DNA of 64,000 nucleotides from Mucilaginibacter sp. KACC 22063. GTDB taxonomy: Bacteria; Bacteroidota; Bacteroidia; Sphingobacteriales; Sphingobacteriaceae. Under the pieces are notes generated by a model. The model was not told the origin of the DNA and made no database searches. It saw only the letters and a list, made by a program, of their open reading frames with translations. The stretch covers positions 248,001 through 312,000 of the forward strand of contig NZ_CP117877.1 of NCBI RefSeq assembly GCF_028736115.1. The letters are read 5' to 3'. Shown here one piece after another: positions 26,777 through 35,266 of the stretch. Position numbers and translations under genes: made by a program. Each line of letters begins with the position of its first letter. Position 1 is the first letter of the stretch.

Positions 26777-28216
26777 ATGAAAAAGATCCTCATCGTTGAT
26801 GATGAAGTAAATACCGCGTTATTACTTTCTAAATTTTTAACCAGAAATGGATTTGAAGTTTCCACCGCTTCAAATGGTGGCAGCGGTATGGAATATCTTA
26901 AAAACGATGCTTATGATCTTGTATTGTGCGATTTCAGGCTGGAGGACACCGATGGCCGCGAAATGCTGAAGAGCATAAAATCTCAGTACCCTAAAACCGG
27001 TGTTATTATTATCACAGGCTATTCGGATATAAAAATGGCTGTTGAGCTGATCAAAATGGGCGCTTATGATTATATCACCAAGCCTTTATATCCCGATGAG
27101 ATTCTGAATACCATTAACAAAGCTATAGAAACCCATCACGCGCTGGTAACCGAGCCGCAGGAAGAATTGGCCGCTGTTAGCCCCAAAGCGAAAGAAGATA
27201 AAAAGCAACAAATGCCTTCAAACGAGTTTGTTGTAGGCAAAAGCCGGGCATCTAAAGAACTGTTAAGGCAGATAGAGCTGGTTGCGCCAACCAATTACAG
27301 TGTGATTATTTTGGGCGAAAGCGGTACAGGTAAAGAGTCGGTAGCTAAAAGCATCCACTTAAACAGCCCTCGCCGCGATCAGCCGTTTATTGCCATGGAC
27401 TGCGGTTCATTGACCAAAGAGCTTGCCCAGAGCGAATTTTTCGGTCACGAGAAAGGATCATTCACCGGTGCATTATACACTAAAATCGGTCACTTTGAAA
27501 TGGCGAACGGCGGCACGCTGTTTCTTGATGAGGTAGGCAACCTGTCATACGATATTCAGGCGGCGTTGCTGCGTACCGTGCAGGAACGTAAAGTAAAACG
27601 GATTGGCAGTACCAAGGAAATTGACCTCGATGTACGCATTATTGTGGCTACTAACGAAAACCTGATGGATGGCATTCAGAAAGGCCGTTTCCGCGAAGAT
27701 TTGTACCATCGCTTTAATGAGTTTACCATATACATGCCGCCACTGCGCGACCGGGGCAGCGATATTATGCTGATGGCCGAACATTTTCTGAAAATAGCCA
27801 ACCATGAACTGGGTCGCAGCGTACAATATTTTTCGCCCGAGGTTGAAGAGTGCTTTATCAACTACAAGTGGACGGGTAATATCCGCGAGCTTAAAAATGT
27901 AATTCGCCGGGCTACACTTTTAACAGAGGGCGATACCGTACAAATTAAGTCCCTTCCGCTCGAAATCTCAAATTATAGCCGTATAGCGGCTCCGCATGAT
28001 TTTGCTGCTAATAGCAATAACTATAGTGCCGAGCCTGCACCTGTAAGAGAGCACAACCGCAAAGACCTTAAAAATGCGGCGCTTGAAGCAGAGTACGACA
28101 CCATTTTGCGCGTATTACGCGAGGTAAATTTTAATAAAACCAAGGCTGCAGAAATACTGAAGATAGACCGCAAAACTTTATATAATAAAATGAAGGCGAT
28201 CAATTTGGGTAAATAA
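26777..28216 (+). CDS. Sigma-54-dependent response regulator (NtrC family)
   Basis: 479 aa. Receiver 1-120 with D52 (LVLCDFRLEDTDG). AAA+ domain 150-390 with Walker A GESGTGKE (180-187), Walker B GGTLFLDEVG (245-254) and arginine fingers in RGRFREDLYHRF-like context. The sigma-54 contact loop reads GSFTGA (227-232) rather than GAFTGA. A Fis-type HTH closes the protein (FNKTKAAEILKIDRKTLYNKMK). A perfect -7 box (TACGTTTG, 26752-26759) lies 17 bp before the ATG. The next gene, a 64-aa kinase-dimerisation-like protein, overlaps the stop codon by one base. Confidence 0.93.
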   Translation: MKKILIVDDEVNTALLLSKFLTRNGFEVSTASNGGSGMEYLKNDAYDLVLCDFRLEDTDGREMLKSIKSQYPKTGVIIITGYSDIKMAVELIKMGAYDYITKPLYPDEILNTINKAIETHHALVTEPQEELAAVSPKAKEDKKQQMPSNEFVVGKSRASKELLRQIELVAPTNYSVIILGESGTGKESVAKSIHLNSPRRDQPFIAMDCGSLTKELAQSEFFGHEKGSFTGALYTKIGHFEMANGGTLFLDEVGNLSYDIQAALLRTVQERKVKRIGSTKEIDLDVRIIVATNENLMDGIQKGRFREDLYHRFNEFTIYMPPLRDRGSDIMLMAEHFLKIANHELGRSVQYFSPEVEECFINYKWTGNIRELKNVIRRATLLTEGDTVQIKSLPLEISNYSRIAAPHDFAANSNNYSAEPAPVREHNRKDLKNAALEAEYDTILRVLREVNFNKTKAAEILKIDRKTLYNKMKAINLGK

Positions 28217-28410
28217 TGGCAGAAGATAAAGAACAACCGGATTTAAGCTTGATAAGGCATGATATACGCAATCAGCTTTCTAACATCAACCTGGCGTTAG
28301 AACAGCTAAAGTATGAGATAAGACCTGTGGATGACGAGACTGCTTTTTATCTGGAGACCATTGCTGCCGGATGCGGAAAGATAAACGAATTGTTAAATGG
28401 CCTTGAATAA
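28216..28410 (+). CDS. 64-aa stand-alone histidine-kinase dimerisation (H-box-like) protein
   Basis: Its ATG shares a base with the TAA of the NtrC-type gene (TAATG), so translation is probably coupled. Residues 12-30 read SLIRHDIRNQLSNINLALE, close to the H-box of HisKA domains (HDLRNPLSxI), with His15 as potential phospho-acceptor. A second helix (TAFYLETIAAGCGKINELLNGL) would complete a helical hairpin. The ATPase domain that should follow is absent, and the gene ends in a normal stop with non-coding sequence after it. It may be a phosphotransfer partner of the upstream receiver, or a dimerisation decoy; function is inferred only. Confidence 0.7.
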   Translation: MAEDKEQPDLSLIRHDIRNQLSNINLALEQLKYEIRPVDDETAFYLETIAAGCGKINELLNGLE

Positions 28411-28422
28411 AGGCTATTTTTG
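28390..28422 (+). promoter_or_regulatory. Putative promoter of the second AI-2E gene
   Basis: TTG at 28390-28392 and a perfect TAnnTTTG box (TATTTTTG, 28415-28422), 22 nt apart, overlap the end of the 64-aa gene. Transcription would give a leader of about 100 nt before ATG 28530. Confidence 0.4.
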
Positions 28423-28529
28423 TAGTACAGATTTAAACATTTACAGCTTATAGCTGTTTAACAATCTTTCACACTAATTTTACTGGACAGAGCAGTGCGG
28501 GTGATGGCTGTTGAGCTAAAGCAATACTT

Positions 28530-29573
28530 ATGTCGATTTTTAATTACAGGCAACGCAATAATATAATCCTGATCAGCATCATTGTGCTTGGCTGTTTTCT
28601 GTTGTATGCCCTAAGCTCACTCTTTAGCTCTATACTGGGCGCCATTGTGCTGTATGTGATCTGCCGTCCCGGGTATATCTATCTCACGGAAAAAAAGAAC
28701 TGGGGGCGTTCTGTTACAGCGCTGATGTTTATACTTGTTACGCTTATTGTAATTGTTATCCCCTTTCTTTCATTAAGCTTTATGGTGATCAACAAGATTG
28801 CAGAGATCAAGGATAACCCGGTGTTTATTGACCAGTTGATTAAAAAGGCAAATGCCTTTACCGGCTCAACCTTCAATCAGCCTCACATGATTGATAGCTT
28901 TACCGATAAAATAAGCACATATGCCACAGATTTGTTTCCGTCCATTTTAGGCGGTGCAGCTAATATCTTGCTCACCCTGCTGGTGTTGTACTTTCTATTG
29001 TATTTTATGTTTGTGCAACTGCGCGAGTTTGAAGCTGGCCTGCTGCGCTATGCGCCATTCCGCGAGCAGCATGCATTGAAGTTTGCTACCGCGTTAAAAA
29101 ATGCAACCTACTCAAACGTACTGGGGCAGGGTATTATTTCAATAGTACAGGGATTACTGCTGGCTAACGGGTTTTGGATAGTAGGCATACCCGATGCTTT
29201 ATTCTGGGGAATTATAGGCACGTTCATTTCGTTTTTGCCGGTAGTAGGTGCGCCAACGCTTTCTATACCTGCGGGTATTTATTTAATGATGATTGGTGAA
29301 ACTTGGCGTGGAATCGGCATTATTGTTTATGGCCTGCTGTTTATCGGCAACATTGATAACGTGCTGCGCATGATCATTAATAAGCGTATTGCTAATACAC
29401 ATCCTATTATTTCCATTATAGGGGTTTTTATAGGTTTGCCGCTTTTTGGTATTTTAGGCCTCGTATTTGGGCCGGTATTGTTATCCTATTTTCTGTTACT
29501 TGTAGAAATTTATGAAACTAACCGGCTTGCTGCTGAGCGGCTTGACAGAATTAAAATGGAGAACGATTTATAA
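28530..29573 (+). CDS. AI-2E family membrane transporter (second copy)
   Basis: 347 aa with paired N-terminal membrane helices, a central periplasmic/cytosolic segment (IKDNPVFIDQLIKKANAF) and C-terminal helices carrying FLPVVGAPTLSIPAGIYL and FIGNIDNVLRMIINKRIAN, the family signature. It belongs to the same family as 12707 but is clearly divergent. Substrate unknown. It stands alone between the regulator pair and the YtxH operon. Confidence 0.88.
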   Translation: MSIFNYRQRNNIILISIIVLGCFLLYALSSLFSSILGAIVLYVICRPGYIYLTEKKNWGRSVTALMFILVTLIVIVIPFLSLSFMVINKIAEIKDNPVFIDQLIKKANAFTGSTFNQPHMIDSFTDKISTYATDLFPSILGGAANILLTLLVLYFLLYFMFVQLREFEAGLLRYAPFREQHALKFATALKNATYSNVLGQGIISIVQGLLLANGFWIVGIPDALFWGIIGTFISFLPVVGAPTLSIPAGIYLMMIGETWRGIGIIVYGLLFIGNIDNVLRMIINKRIANTHPIISIIGVFIGLPLFGILGLVFGPVLLSYFLLLVEIYETNRLAAERLDRIKMENDL

Positions 29574-29680
29574 ATTGTACTACCCTTGCTTCGTGCCCGT
29601 TTAAAGGGTAATAAATATAAACCATTAAATAAATTTAGAACGAACACAAACAAAACATCCAACTTAAAAATTATAGTACT

Positions 29681-29947
29681 ATGAACAATAACACAAAAGT
29701 AATTGTGGCCTTACTTGCAGGGATAGCAGCGGGGGCAGCCTTAGGTATATTGTTTGCACCTGAAAAAGGTGATGAAACACGCGATAAACTGGCCGATTCT
29801 TTAAAAAGCTTAAGCGATAGCATTAAAGAAACCGCCGGTAAAGAAATTGACAGCTTGCTTGGTTTTAAAGACAAAGTAGTTGATAGTATAAAGACCAAGA
29901 TCAACGGTGCTGAAGAAGAGTATCAGGACGATCTGGAGCACGCATAA
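29681..29947 (+). CDS. YtxH-domain protein
   Basis: 88 aa. A single N-terminal membrane helix (VIVALLAGIAAGAALGILFAPEKG) carries the YtxH signature, followed by a long amphipathic, Lys/Asp/Glu-rich coiled-coil-like helix. Members are general-stress-associated envelope proteins of uncertain role. It heads a tight three-gene cluster with a holin-like membrane protein and a small unknown protein. Confidence 0.88.
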   Translation: MNNNTKVIVALLAGIAAGAALGILFAPEKGDETRDKLADSLKSLSDSIKETAGKEIDSLLGFKDKVVDSIKTKINGAEEEYQDDLEHA

Positions 29948-29960
29948 AAATTATAAATGA

Positions 29961-29981
29961 TCCCGGGCTTATGTCCCGGGA
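29961..29981 (+). promoter_or_regulatory. GC-rich hairpin just before the holin-like gene
   Basis: TCCCGGG (29961-29967) and CCCGGGA (29975-29981) form a 7-bp perfect stem with a 7-nt loop, 11 nt before the ATG. It is too close to the start and lacks a T run, so it is not an ordinary terminator. It could set the ratio of YtxH to the downstream proteins by hiding the ribosome binding region or by blocking RNA decay. Confidence 0.4.
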
Positions 29982-29992
29982 GATATTTTCTG

Positions 29993-30358
29993 ATGATGGA
30001 AGAAAGAGAACAAGAAGTTAAAGAGCCACAACAACCACCTGCTTTAGATCAGCTGCGCGACTACGTGGAAACACGTATTAAGCTTTCCAAATACAAGGTG
30101 ATTGAGAAAAGCACATCGGTTATTGCAGGTATAGTTACCGATGTTATTATTGTAGTTTGCCTGGCACTTACCTTTTTGTTTGCCAGCTTTACACTGGCGC
30201 TTTTCCTGGCAGACGTATTTCACTCCTATTGGAAAGGTTTTGGCGCCGTAGCCCTTATATACCTTATCATTGCCGTAGTGGTAATGATGGCTAAAGACGG
30301 CTTTAAAAAACCAATCATTAACACACTGATCAAAAAGATATTTAGCGATAACGAGTGA
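29993..30358 (+). CDS. Phage-holin-like (holin_3_6 superfamily) membrane protein
   Basis: 121 aa from ATG 29993; the in-frame upstream ATG 29957 would start inside the GC-rich hairpin region and is rejected. A charged N-terminus (EEREQEVKEPQQPP) and a DQLRDYVETRIKLSKYKVIEK helix precede two membrane helices (IVTDVIIVVCLALTFLF and GFGAVALIYLIIAVVV). The name of the superfamily refers to phage holins, but chromosomal members next to YtxH genes are general envelope proteins and there is no phage gene nearby. Confidence 0.8.
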   Translation: MMEEREQEVKEPQQPPALDQLRDYVETRIKLSKYKVIEKSTSVIAGIVTDVIIVVCLALTFLFASFTLALFLADVFHSYWKGFGAVALIYLIIAVVVMMAKDGFKKPIINTLIKKIFSDNE

Positions 30359-30795
30359 TGGATATACCTGTTAATAATATAAACGACCTGCGCAGCGAGA
30401 TTATCAGGCTGGAAAAGCTTAAACAGCAGCAGGAAATGGATCTTAAAAAAAGGTACAACAGTCCATCATCTGTTTTTTCTGCAGCGTTTAGCCTTTTTAA
30501 TAAATCAGGCGACCCAAAAGCGGCCAGTAAATTTTTTACTCCAGATATTATAGGTTTGGTTTCGAGGTTTGTTTTGCCAATCACTTTAAATAAAACACTG
30601 TTTAAAGGATCAAACGTATTGGTAAAAACGTTGGTAGGTCTGGTTTCGCAAAAAGCTTCAGCCTTTATTAATGACGATGCTGTACACAGTATTTGGGATA
30701 AGGCGAAAGGGCTTTTAAGCAAAGTTAAATTAGGCAAAAGCAAAAAAAGCGACGACGAAGCCGATGAACATCATGTAAAATCGGCAGTGCTTTAG
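30358..30795 (+). CDS. Hypothetical protein of the YtxH cluster (145 aa)
   Basis: Its ATG overlaps the stop of the holin-like gene (TGATG), indicating coupled translation; the GTG at 30355 is the alternative. A coiled-coil N-terminus (DLRSEIIRLEKLKQQQEMDLKKRY) leads to a mildly hydrophobic middle (GLVSRFVLPITLNKTLF) and a Lys/Asp/Glu-rich C-terminus. No signal peptide. I do not recognise the family. Its stop overlaps the convergent TPK-like gene by 4 bp. Confidence 0.75.
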   Translation: MDIPVNNINDLRSEIIRLEKLKQQQEMDLKKRYNSPSSVFSAAFSLFNKSGDPKAASKFFTPDIIGLVSRFVLPITLNKTLFKGSNVLVKTLVGLVSQKASAFINDDAVHSIWDKAKGLLSKVKLGKSKKSDDEADEHHVKSAVL

Positions 30796-31355
30796 TCAAT
30801 CGGTTCGGCTATAAACAACAATTCCGGTTTGCTGAATTGCAGGTTGTAAAAACCATCCGCTGTAGTTTCGTAGATATCTTCGCCGATTTGCTTCAATCCT
30901 CGTGTAGTAAGATCTAAAGGCTTATCTATTATCCTGATGTGTTCTCCTTGCGGTTTCCATTTGTTAAAGCCAGATTGTACACCAAATATCTTTTCAGCCT
31001 CTGTATAAACCACCAGGTTAATCAGATTTGCATAAGCCTTTAATGGTTCCCAATCATTTGTAATGACATTGACTGCCGGATATTTTTCTTCAAGCAGGAA
31101 ATCAAAAGCAGCTTCTATATAGCTGTGATTTGTAAGGATATGTTGTACATCAGATTGCTCATCAGAAACAATGGAACTGATAATCCTGTCCACCTTAATG
31201 TGATTGTTGATCAACTGCTTGGCGGTCTCTTTTGTAGCGATAACCGTAGGACTCCATTCCAATAGTTGCCCCAACAATTCAAAAGAAAAGTCGTCAAGAT
31301 CGAGTACCAGCAAAGCCGGCTCCTGTTTTTCGCGGACAATATGGTGAGATGACAT
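30792..31355 (-). CDS. Putative thiamine-pyrophosphokinase-like protein
   Basis: 187 aa, cytosolic. The opening MSSHHIVREKQEPALLVLDL and the next segment (LLEWSPTVIATKETAKQL) match my memory of Bacteroidota proteins annotated as thiamine pyrophosphokinase, which convert thiamine to thiamine diphosphate. The C-terminal ISKPLDLTTRG-like part (RIIDKPLDLTTRGLKQIGED) is compatible with the substrate-binding domain. However the DFDS-type metal motif of true kinases is not evident, so it may be an inactive relative. A thiamine uptake operon 4 kb away makes the link plausible but does not prove it. Confidence 0.4.
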   Translation of the reverse strand: MSSHHIVREKQEPALLVLDLDDFSFELLGQLLEWSPTVIATKETAKQLINNHIKVDRIISSIVSDEQSDVQHILTNHSYIEAAFDFLLEEKYPAVNVITNDWEPLKAYANLINLVVYTEAEKIFGVQSGFNKWKPQGEHIRIIDKPLDLTTRGLKQIGEDIYETTADGFYNLQFSKPELLFIAEPID

Positions 31356-31408
31356 AGGTTCGAATCCTTATATTCTGCTAAGCTAATTGTATTTTTGTTT
31401 ATTGTAAT

Positions 31409-32254
31409 ATGAATACAAAACCTTCAACTGATTTTGCGCTGCTGGTACACGCATGCGACCGTTATTCATTTCTATACGAAGGTTTTTCTTACTTTTTTGA
31501 ACGCTTCTGGGATTTCAACGTGCCATGCACCTATTACTTTGCAACGGAAGAAATTGATGCGGACATTAATGGCTTCACCAATATTAAATCGGGCAAAGGC
31601 GAATGGAGCGACAGGTTGGTTAAGCTATTGAAGCAAATTCCTGAAAAGCATATCATTTACTTCCAGGAAGATATGTGGCTTGATAAAGCTGTAGATGCTT
31701 CTTTTTTTGAGAGCCTGTTTCAGTATATAATTAAAAATAACTGGCAGCAGGTGAAACTCACCAGTTCTGATGTATATGTTACCCAACCTACCGCACATGT
31801 AATCAATGGCTTTACCATAGCGCAGTTGGATAATCAAGCATCCGGCTATTTGATGTCGCACCAGGTAACCATTTGGGACAAAGATTTTTTGTTGGCTCAA
31901 TTACCTAAAGGCGAGCATCCGTGGCGCAACGAGCGTAAGGGGACTAAGCGCTTAAAAAAGCTGAATCCTGAAATATTTCACGTTGATTACTTCTCAGAGA
32001 ACGGCCACCCGCCAATTAATAACAATGCAGATAACGCTACACCAAGCCGTTACTTTACAGTTTCGCAGAATAGCACTTTAAATTACAGGGTATTACCTTT
32101 TATTGATTTATTGAATAATGGAAGTACGCAAGAACAATTATATGCTAAGCAATTACAGCAGCACTACGACCAGCAACTAACTCACGACGGTAAACCTAAA
32201 CCACGCAAAGACGACATCTTTAAAAAGATTAAAAACTGGATTAAAGGGAAGTAA
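31409..32254 (+). CDS. Glycosyltransferase-like hypothetical protein
   Basis: 281 aa without signal peptide or membrane segment. A Rossmann-like start (FALLVHACDRYSFLYEGF) and an IIYFQEDMWLD segment, reminiscent of the acidic metal site of GT-A transferases, suggest sugar transfer, but this is weak. The C-terminal tail is basic (KPRKDDIFKKIKNWIKGK) and could bind the membrane surface. A perfect -7 box (TATTTTTG, 31390-31397) lies 11 bp before the ATG, implying a very short leader. Confidence 0.55.
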   Translation: MNTKPSTDFALLVHACDRYSFLYEGFSYFFERFWDFNVPCTYYFATEEIDADINGFTNIKSGKGEWSDRLVKLLKQIPEKHIIYFQEDMWLDKAVDASFFESLFQYIIKNNWQQVKLTSSDVYVTQPTAHVINGFTIAQLDNQASGYLMSHQVTIWDKDFLLAQLPKGEHPWRNERKGTKRLKKLNPEIFHVDYFSENGHPPINNNADNATPSRYFTVSQNSTLNYRVLPFIDLLNNGSTQEQLYAKQLQQHYDQQLTHDGKPKPRKDDIFKKIKNWIKGK

Positions 32255-32261
32255 AATAACA

Positions 32262-32332
32262 TTGTCATCTCGAACGCAGTGAGAGATCTTATTTGATTTG
32301 AACAGATTTCTCACATTCGTTCGAAATGACAA
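32262..32332. repeat. Long palindromic intergenic repeat (REP/BIME-like)
   Basis: The left arm (32262-32289, with TCGAACGCAGTGAGAGATCT) is complementary, with few mismatches, to the right arm (32304-32332, with AGATTTCTCAC and TCGTTCGAAATGACAA). I recall similar repeats scattered in Bacteroidota genomes. It sits between a gene end and a terminator; no second full copy is in the window. Confidence 0.65.
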
Positions 32333-32373
32333 ATAACAAAGAAGGGCGATCAACATCGCCCTTCTTTGTTATT
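32332..32373. terminator. Bidirectional terminator overlapping the pafA stop
   Basis: A 19-bp perfect stem (32332-32350 with 32355-32373) and a CAAC tetraloop, GC-rich in the centre and A/T-rich at both ends. It can end both the gene at 31409 and the convergent phosphatase gene, whose stop codon lies in it. Confidence 0.85.
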
Positions 32374-34042
32374 TCTTCATCAACTCGCTTATCGGCTGAC
32401 CGATACAGCCATTTGGCACCTGAATGTGCAATAATGCGGCAACGGTTGCCGAAATATCCGTCATATGGGTTTCGCGGTTAAGGCTGCCATGCTGTACGCC
32501 CCACCCCATAAATACCAATGGGATATGCGTATCATAAGGCGACCATGTACCGTGGGAAGTGCCAGTAGCATTTTGCGAACCTGAGTACCATCCGGGTTTA
32601 AGGGCAATTAAAATCACACCGCTTCTTTCGGGGTTATAAGAGTTAAGCGCTCTGGTCCTGATCCACTCAGGAATGCTTGCATTTTGCGCATTTGCAAGAT
32701 CGATAGCAAACATTACGCCCGGTTGCTTTTTCAAAAACTCGATGCAGTCATATTTAATCGCATTCTCATTCAGTTTTTTATCTGCAATAACCTTATTATT
32801 AAGGTTAATCTCATAGCTGCCGGCATTTAACACAATGTTTTTAACATCATATTTTTTCTCTAACAAAGTATTCAGGTCGCGAACGGCAAGGCCGCTGTTA
32901 AAGTAACCTGCTGGGATGTTATGATCTGTCAGGAAATGAGGGTTATTAGCCGCACCATGGTCGGCGGTTAAAAAGGCAGTATAGTTTCCCTTTCCTACTT
33001 TAGCATCCAGGTAGTTGAAGAAATCAGCAAGGTCTTTATCCAAACGCAGGTAAATATCTTCAATCTCTATTGCATTAGGCCCAAACTGGTGGCCAACATA
33101 ATCGGTTGATGATAAGCTTACCGCTAAAAAATCGGTTTGCGGATGCTTGCCCATTTGTTCGTTTTCTATCGTCGTTTTGGCGAAATCCAGCGTGAAGCTT
33201 ACACCGAAAGGGGAGCTGCGGATAGCGCCGGTGTTAGTGCCTTGACCGCTGATTACAGCAAGGTCATGCGGAAAGGTAGCCGATGTTTCGTTGCGATATT
33301 TACCTTCATAAGGCGAATTATCGGCAGTACTTTGAGCGTAAGTGTTAATCGGATAAAGCGTCTCCCATTTCTTACTCAAATAATCTTTAAGCTTACCATT
33401 GTCGTTATATGATTTTACCCATTGCGGCAAATCATTCATGTAGTAGGTACTGGTGATCCAGTGGCCGGTAGCATCATCAAACCAATAGGCAGCATTGGCA
33501 GCGTGGCCTGCCGGAAGTATGGAAGCACGGTCTTTTAACGCAACGCCAATTACTTTTGAGCGGAAATTAGTTGCCAGTCGTAATTGGTCGGTCACTGTGG
33601 TAACCAGTAGGTTTCGAGGCGACATTTTACCGGCATCTGAGGTGGTACCTACACCTGCAACGGTTGAATCGCCTGCGCTGTATATCTCTTTACCAGTTGC
33701 CTGTATCGTGAATTCGTTGGCAACGATGCCATGTATAGCAGGCACAGAGCCGGTATAAACACAGGTATGCCCTGGTGCGGTTTCAGTTGGCAGGTAATCA
33801 ATCTGGGTGTTTTCACAAGTAAAACCCTCGTTAAGCATGCGCTTAAAACCACCAGCTTGGTAGCGGTCGTAATAACGGTACAAGTAATCCCAACGCATTT
33901 GGTCAATCACGATGCCTACCACCAATTTAGGCCGTGACACATCTGTTGACGGTGCTGCTGTTGCTGCTTTTTTGTGAGTTTGTGCTGATACGGAAGTTCC
34001 GGCTACGGCTAATATGCCGAAAAGTAATTGTCTGATCTTCAT
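32369..34042 (-). CDS. pafA: PafA-type alkaline phosphatase / phosphodiesterase
   Basis: 557 aa, exported (signal peptide to about residue 20). The alkaline phosphatase superfamily site is clear: metal-binding D47 in VIDQMRWDYL and the nucleophilic Thr (T88 by analogy) in PTETAPGHTCVYTGSVPAIHG, the pattern of the Elizabethkingia PafA monoesterase. Metal ligands follow in TADHGAANNPHFLTDHNIPAG, and a late H in GTSHGTWSPYDTHIP completes the set. It probably releases phosphate from monoesters in the periplasm. It follows the thiamine operon on the same strand but a terminator intervenes. Confidence 0.88.
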   Translation of the reverse strand: MKIRQLLFGILAVAGTSVSAQTHKKAATAAPSTDVSRPKLVVGIVIDQMRWDYLYRYYDRYQAGGFKRMLNEGFTCENTQIDYLPTETAPGHTCVYTGSVPAIHGIVANEFTIQATGKEIYSAGDSTVAGVGTTSDAGKMSPRNLLVTTVTDQLRLATNFRSKVIGVALKDRASILPAGHAANAAYWFDDATGHWITSTYYMNDLPQWVKSYNDNGKLKDYLSKKWETLYPINTYAQSTADNSPYEGKYRNETSATFPHDLAVISGQGTNTGAIRSSPFGVSFTLDFAKTTIENEQMGKHPQTDFLAVSLSSTDYVGHQFGPNAIEIEDIYLRLDKDLADFFNYLDAKVGKGNYTAFLTADHGAANNPHFLTDHNIPAGYFNSGLAVRDLNTLLEKKYDVKNIVLNAGSYEINLNNKVIADKKLNENAIKYDCIEFLKKQPGVMFAIDLANAQNASIPEWIRTRALNSYNPERSGVILIALKPGWYSGSQNATGTSHGTWSPYDTHIPLVFMGWGVQHGSLNRETHMTDISATVAALLHIQVPNGCIGQPISELMKK

Positions 34043-34133
34043 TATAGGAAGTTAAAGTGCCAAATATCCAAAATACTATAAGAAGTTTATGTGACAATTT
34101 TGTTAACTAATATTTGAAGATTGTTTCAAAATG

Positions 34134-34160
34134 ACAGAGGCGCAAATTTTGCGCCTCTGT
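34134..34160 (-). terminator. Terminator of the thiamine operon
   Basis: ACAGAGGCGCAAA (34134-34146) and TTTGCGCCTCTGT (34148-34160) are perfectly complementary with one base between, giving a very stable hairpin 4 bp after the last operon gene. On the minus strand it is followed by CATTTTG. Confidence 0.8.
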
Positions 34161-34163
34161 ATA

Positions 34164-35255
34164 TTAATTAAACGTCAGTAACGAATGCTGGCTGGCTGTA
34201 TGCAGATCCCGCCATACCTGGTTAATTTCTGTATCCGGCGATGCGGCCAGAAGCCCGCAGTAAGGATAAAGCGTATCAACCGACTCGCGTGCTATGGTGG
34301 CCAGTTGCCTGCTGGTGCGGCTTACCGCTTGCAAGCTCTCAGAAGCATCTGCATTATTAAACAGCAATTCCCACGATTGATCTACTGCACGGTAAAATTC
34401 GCTTCTGGCCTGCTCCATATTCCACCTGGCGGTCTCCAGTTCCGTACTAAGCGTTGCTGCTTTTTCAGGCGTTAAGCGTGGTTTGTTCTCAAATACAGCA
34501 GGGCACAGATCAATAAAATGAGTGGCTATGCCGGCAATGTTGGCCGCCAGCGTTGCTTCAGCCAGTTGCATAAACGGATATCGGTATAGCAAGCCGTCGA
34601 CCTGTGTAGCAGTGGCATCTATCTTAAAGCGGCGGTCAGCAGTTACTACGGCATCTTTTATTTCAAAAGCATGGCTACCCGTGCCCATCATGCCTATGTA
34701 TTTCCAGGCGGGTATCAAAGTAGCTTGTTTGCTGTCAATCACAAAAGGTAATACAAGCGGTTGCCCCTGTTCATTTAAAACCGGGCCGTTCTCGTCCTCG
34801 ATATTGCAATTACAGGTAAAATGTGTGGCATGCTTAACACCGCTGGCATATTTCCAGCTACCGTTTATCAGGTATCCATCTTCAGTTTTTACTGCTGTGC
34901 CGCTTGCCGCACCGCTACCTGCCAGGCACACTTGCGGATCAGCAAATATCTTTAAAGCTACTTCTGGCTCAATAAAGCCCCCAAACCAACCTGCACCGGT
35001 GCACAAAGTTACAACCCACCCCAGGCTGCCATCAGCCCATGCTAAGGCTTCTTCCAGCCTTACCAGATCTGGTAAAGGCGTTTCCAAACCTCCATAAGCT
35101 TTTGGTACCAGCAGCTTAAACCATTGCTGGTCATAAATCAATGCTAACTGCCCGGGTTGTAATTGCCCTTCCTGCTCGGCAGCAAAAGCTTCTTTACGTA
35201 TCATATCAACCCAATCTGCCTGTACTAATGCAGAAGGGTGTTGTATCTTTTTCAT
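34164..35255 (-). CDS. Acyl-CoA dehydrogenase-like flavoprotein in the TPP-riboswitch operon
   Basis: 363 aa. The order of acyl-CoA dehydrogenase domains is visible: an N-terminal helical part (YDQQWFKLLVPKAYGGLETPLPDLVRLEEALAWADGSLGWV), a beta domain (INGSWKYASGVKHATHF, GMMGTGSHAFEIKDAVV) and a C-terminal helical part. The GSLGW and SG..ATHF pattern is closer to DszC/HpaA-type FMN monooxygenase relatives than to true dehydrogenases. I see no catalytic glutamate of the dehydrogenase kind. It starts 11 bp after pnuC, so it is presumably under TPP control; its role there is unknown and may be degradation or salvage of a thiamine compound. Confidence 0.75.
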   Translation of the reverse strand: MKKIQHPSALVQADWVDMIRKEAFAAEQEGQLQPGQLALIYDQQWFKLLVPKAYGGLETPLPDLVRLEEALAWADGSLGWVVTLCTGAGWFGGFIEPEVALKIFADPQVCLAGSGAASGTAVKTEDGYLINGSWKYASGVKHATHFTCNCNIEDENGPVLNEQGQPLVLPFVIDSKQATLIPAWKYIGMMGTGSHAFEIKDAVVTADRRFKIDATATQVDGLLYRYPFMQLAEATLAANIAGIATHFIDLCPAVFENKPRLTPEKAATLSTELETARWNMEQARSEFYRAVDQSWELLFNNADASESLQAVSRTSRQLATIARESVDTLYPYCGLLAASPDTEINQVWRDLHTASQHSLLTFN

Positions 35256-35266
35256 AGATGATCTGT

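Noticed and set aside
29993..30358. Holin-like protein as evidence for a prophage
   Set aside because: No other phage gene; the neighbour YtxH points to a normal envelope cluster.
34522..35097. A 191-codon plus-strand ORF antisense to the acyl-CoA-dehydrogenase-like gene
   Set aside because: It is the shadow of a well-supported gene, with no domain, leader or start signal.
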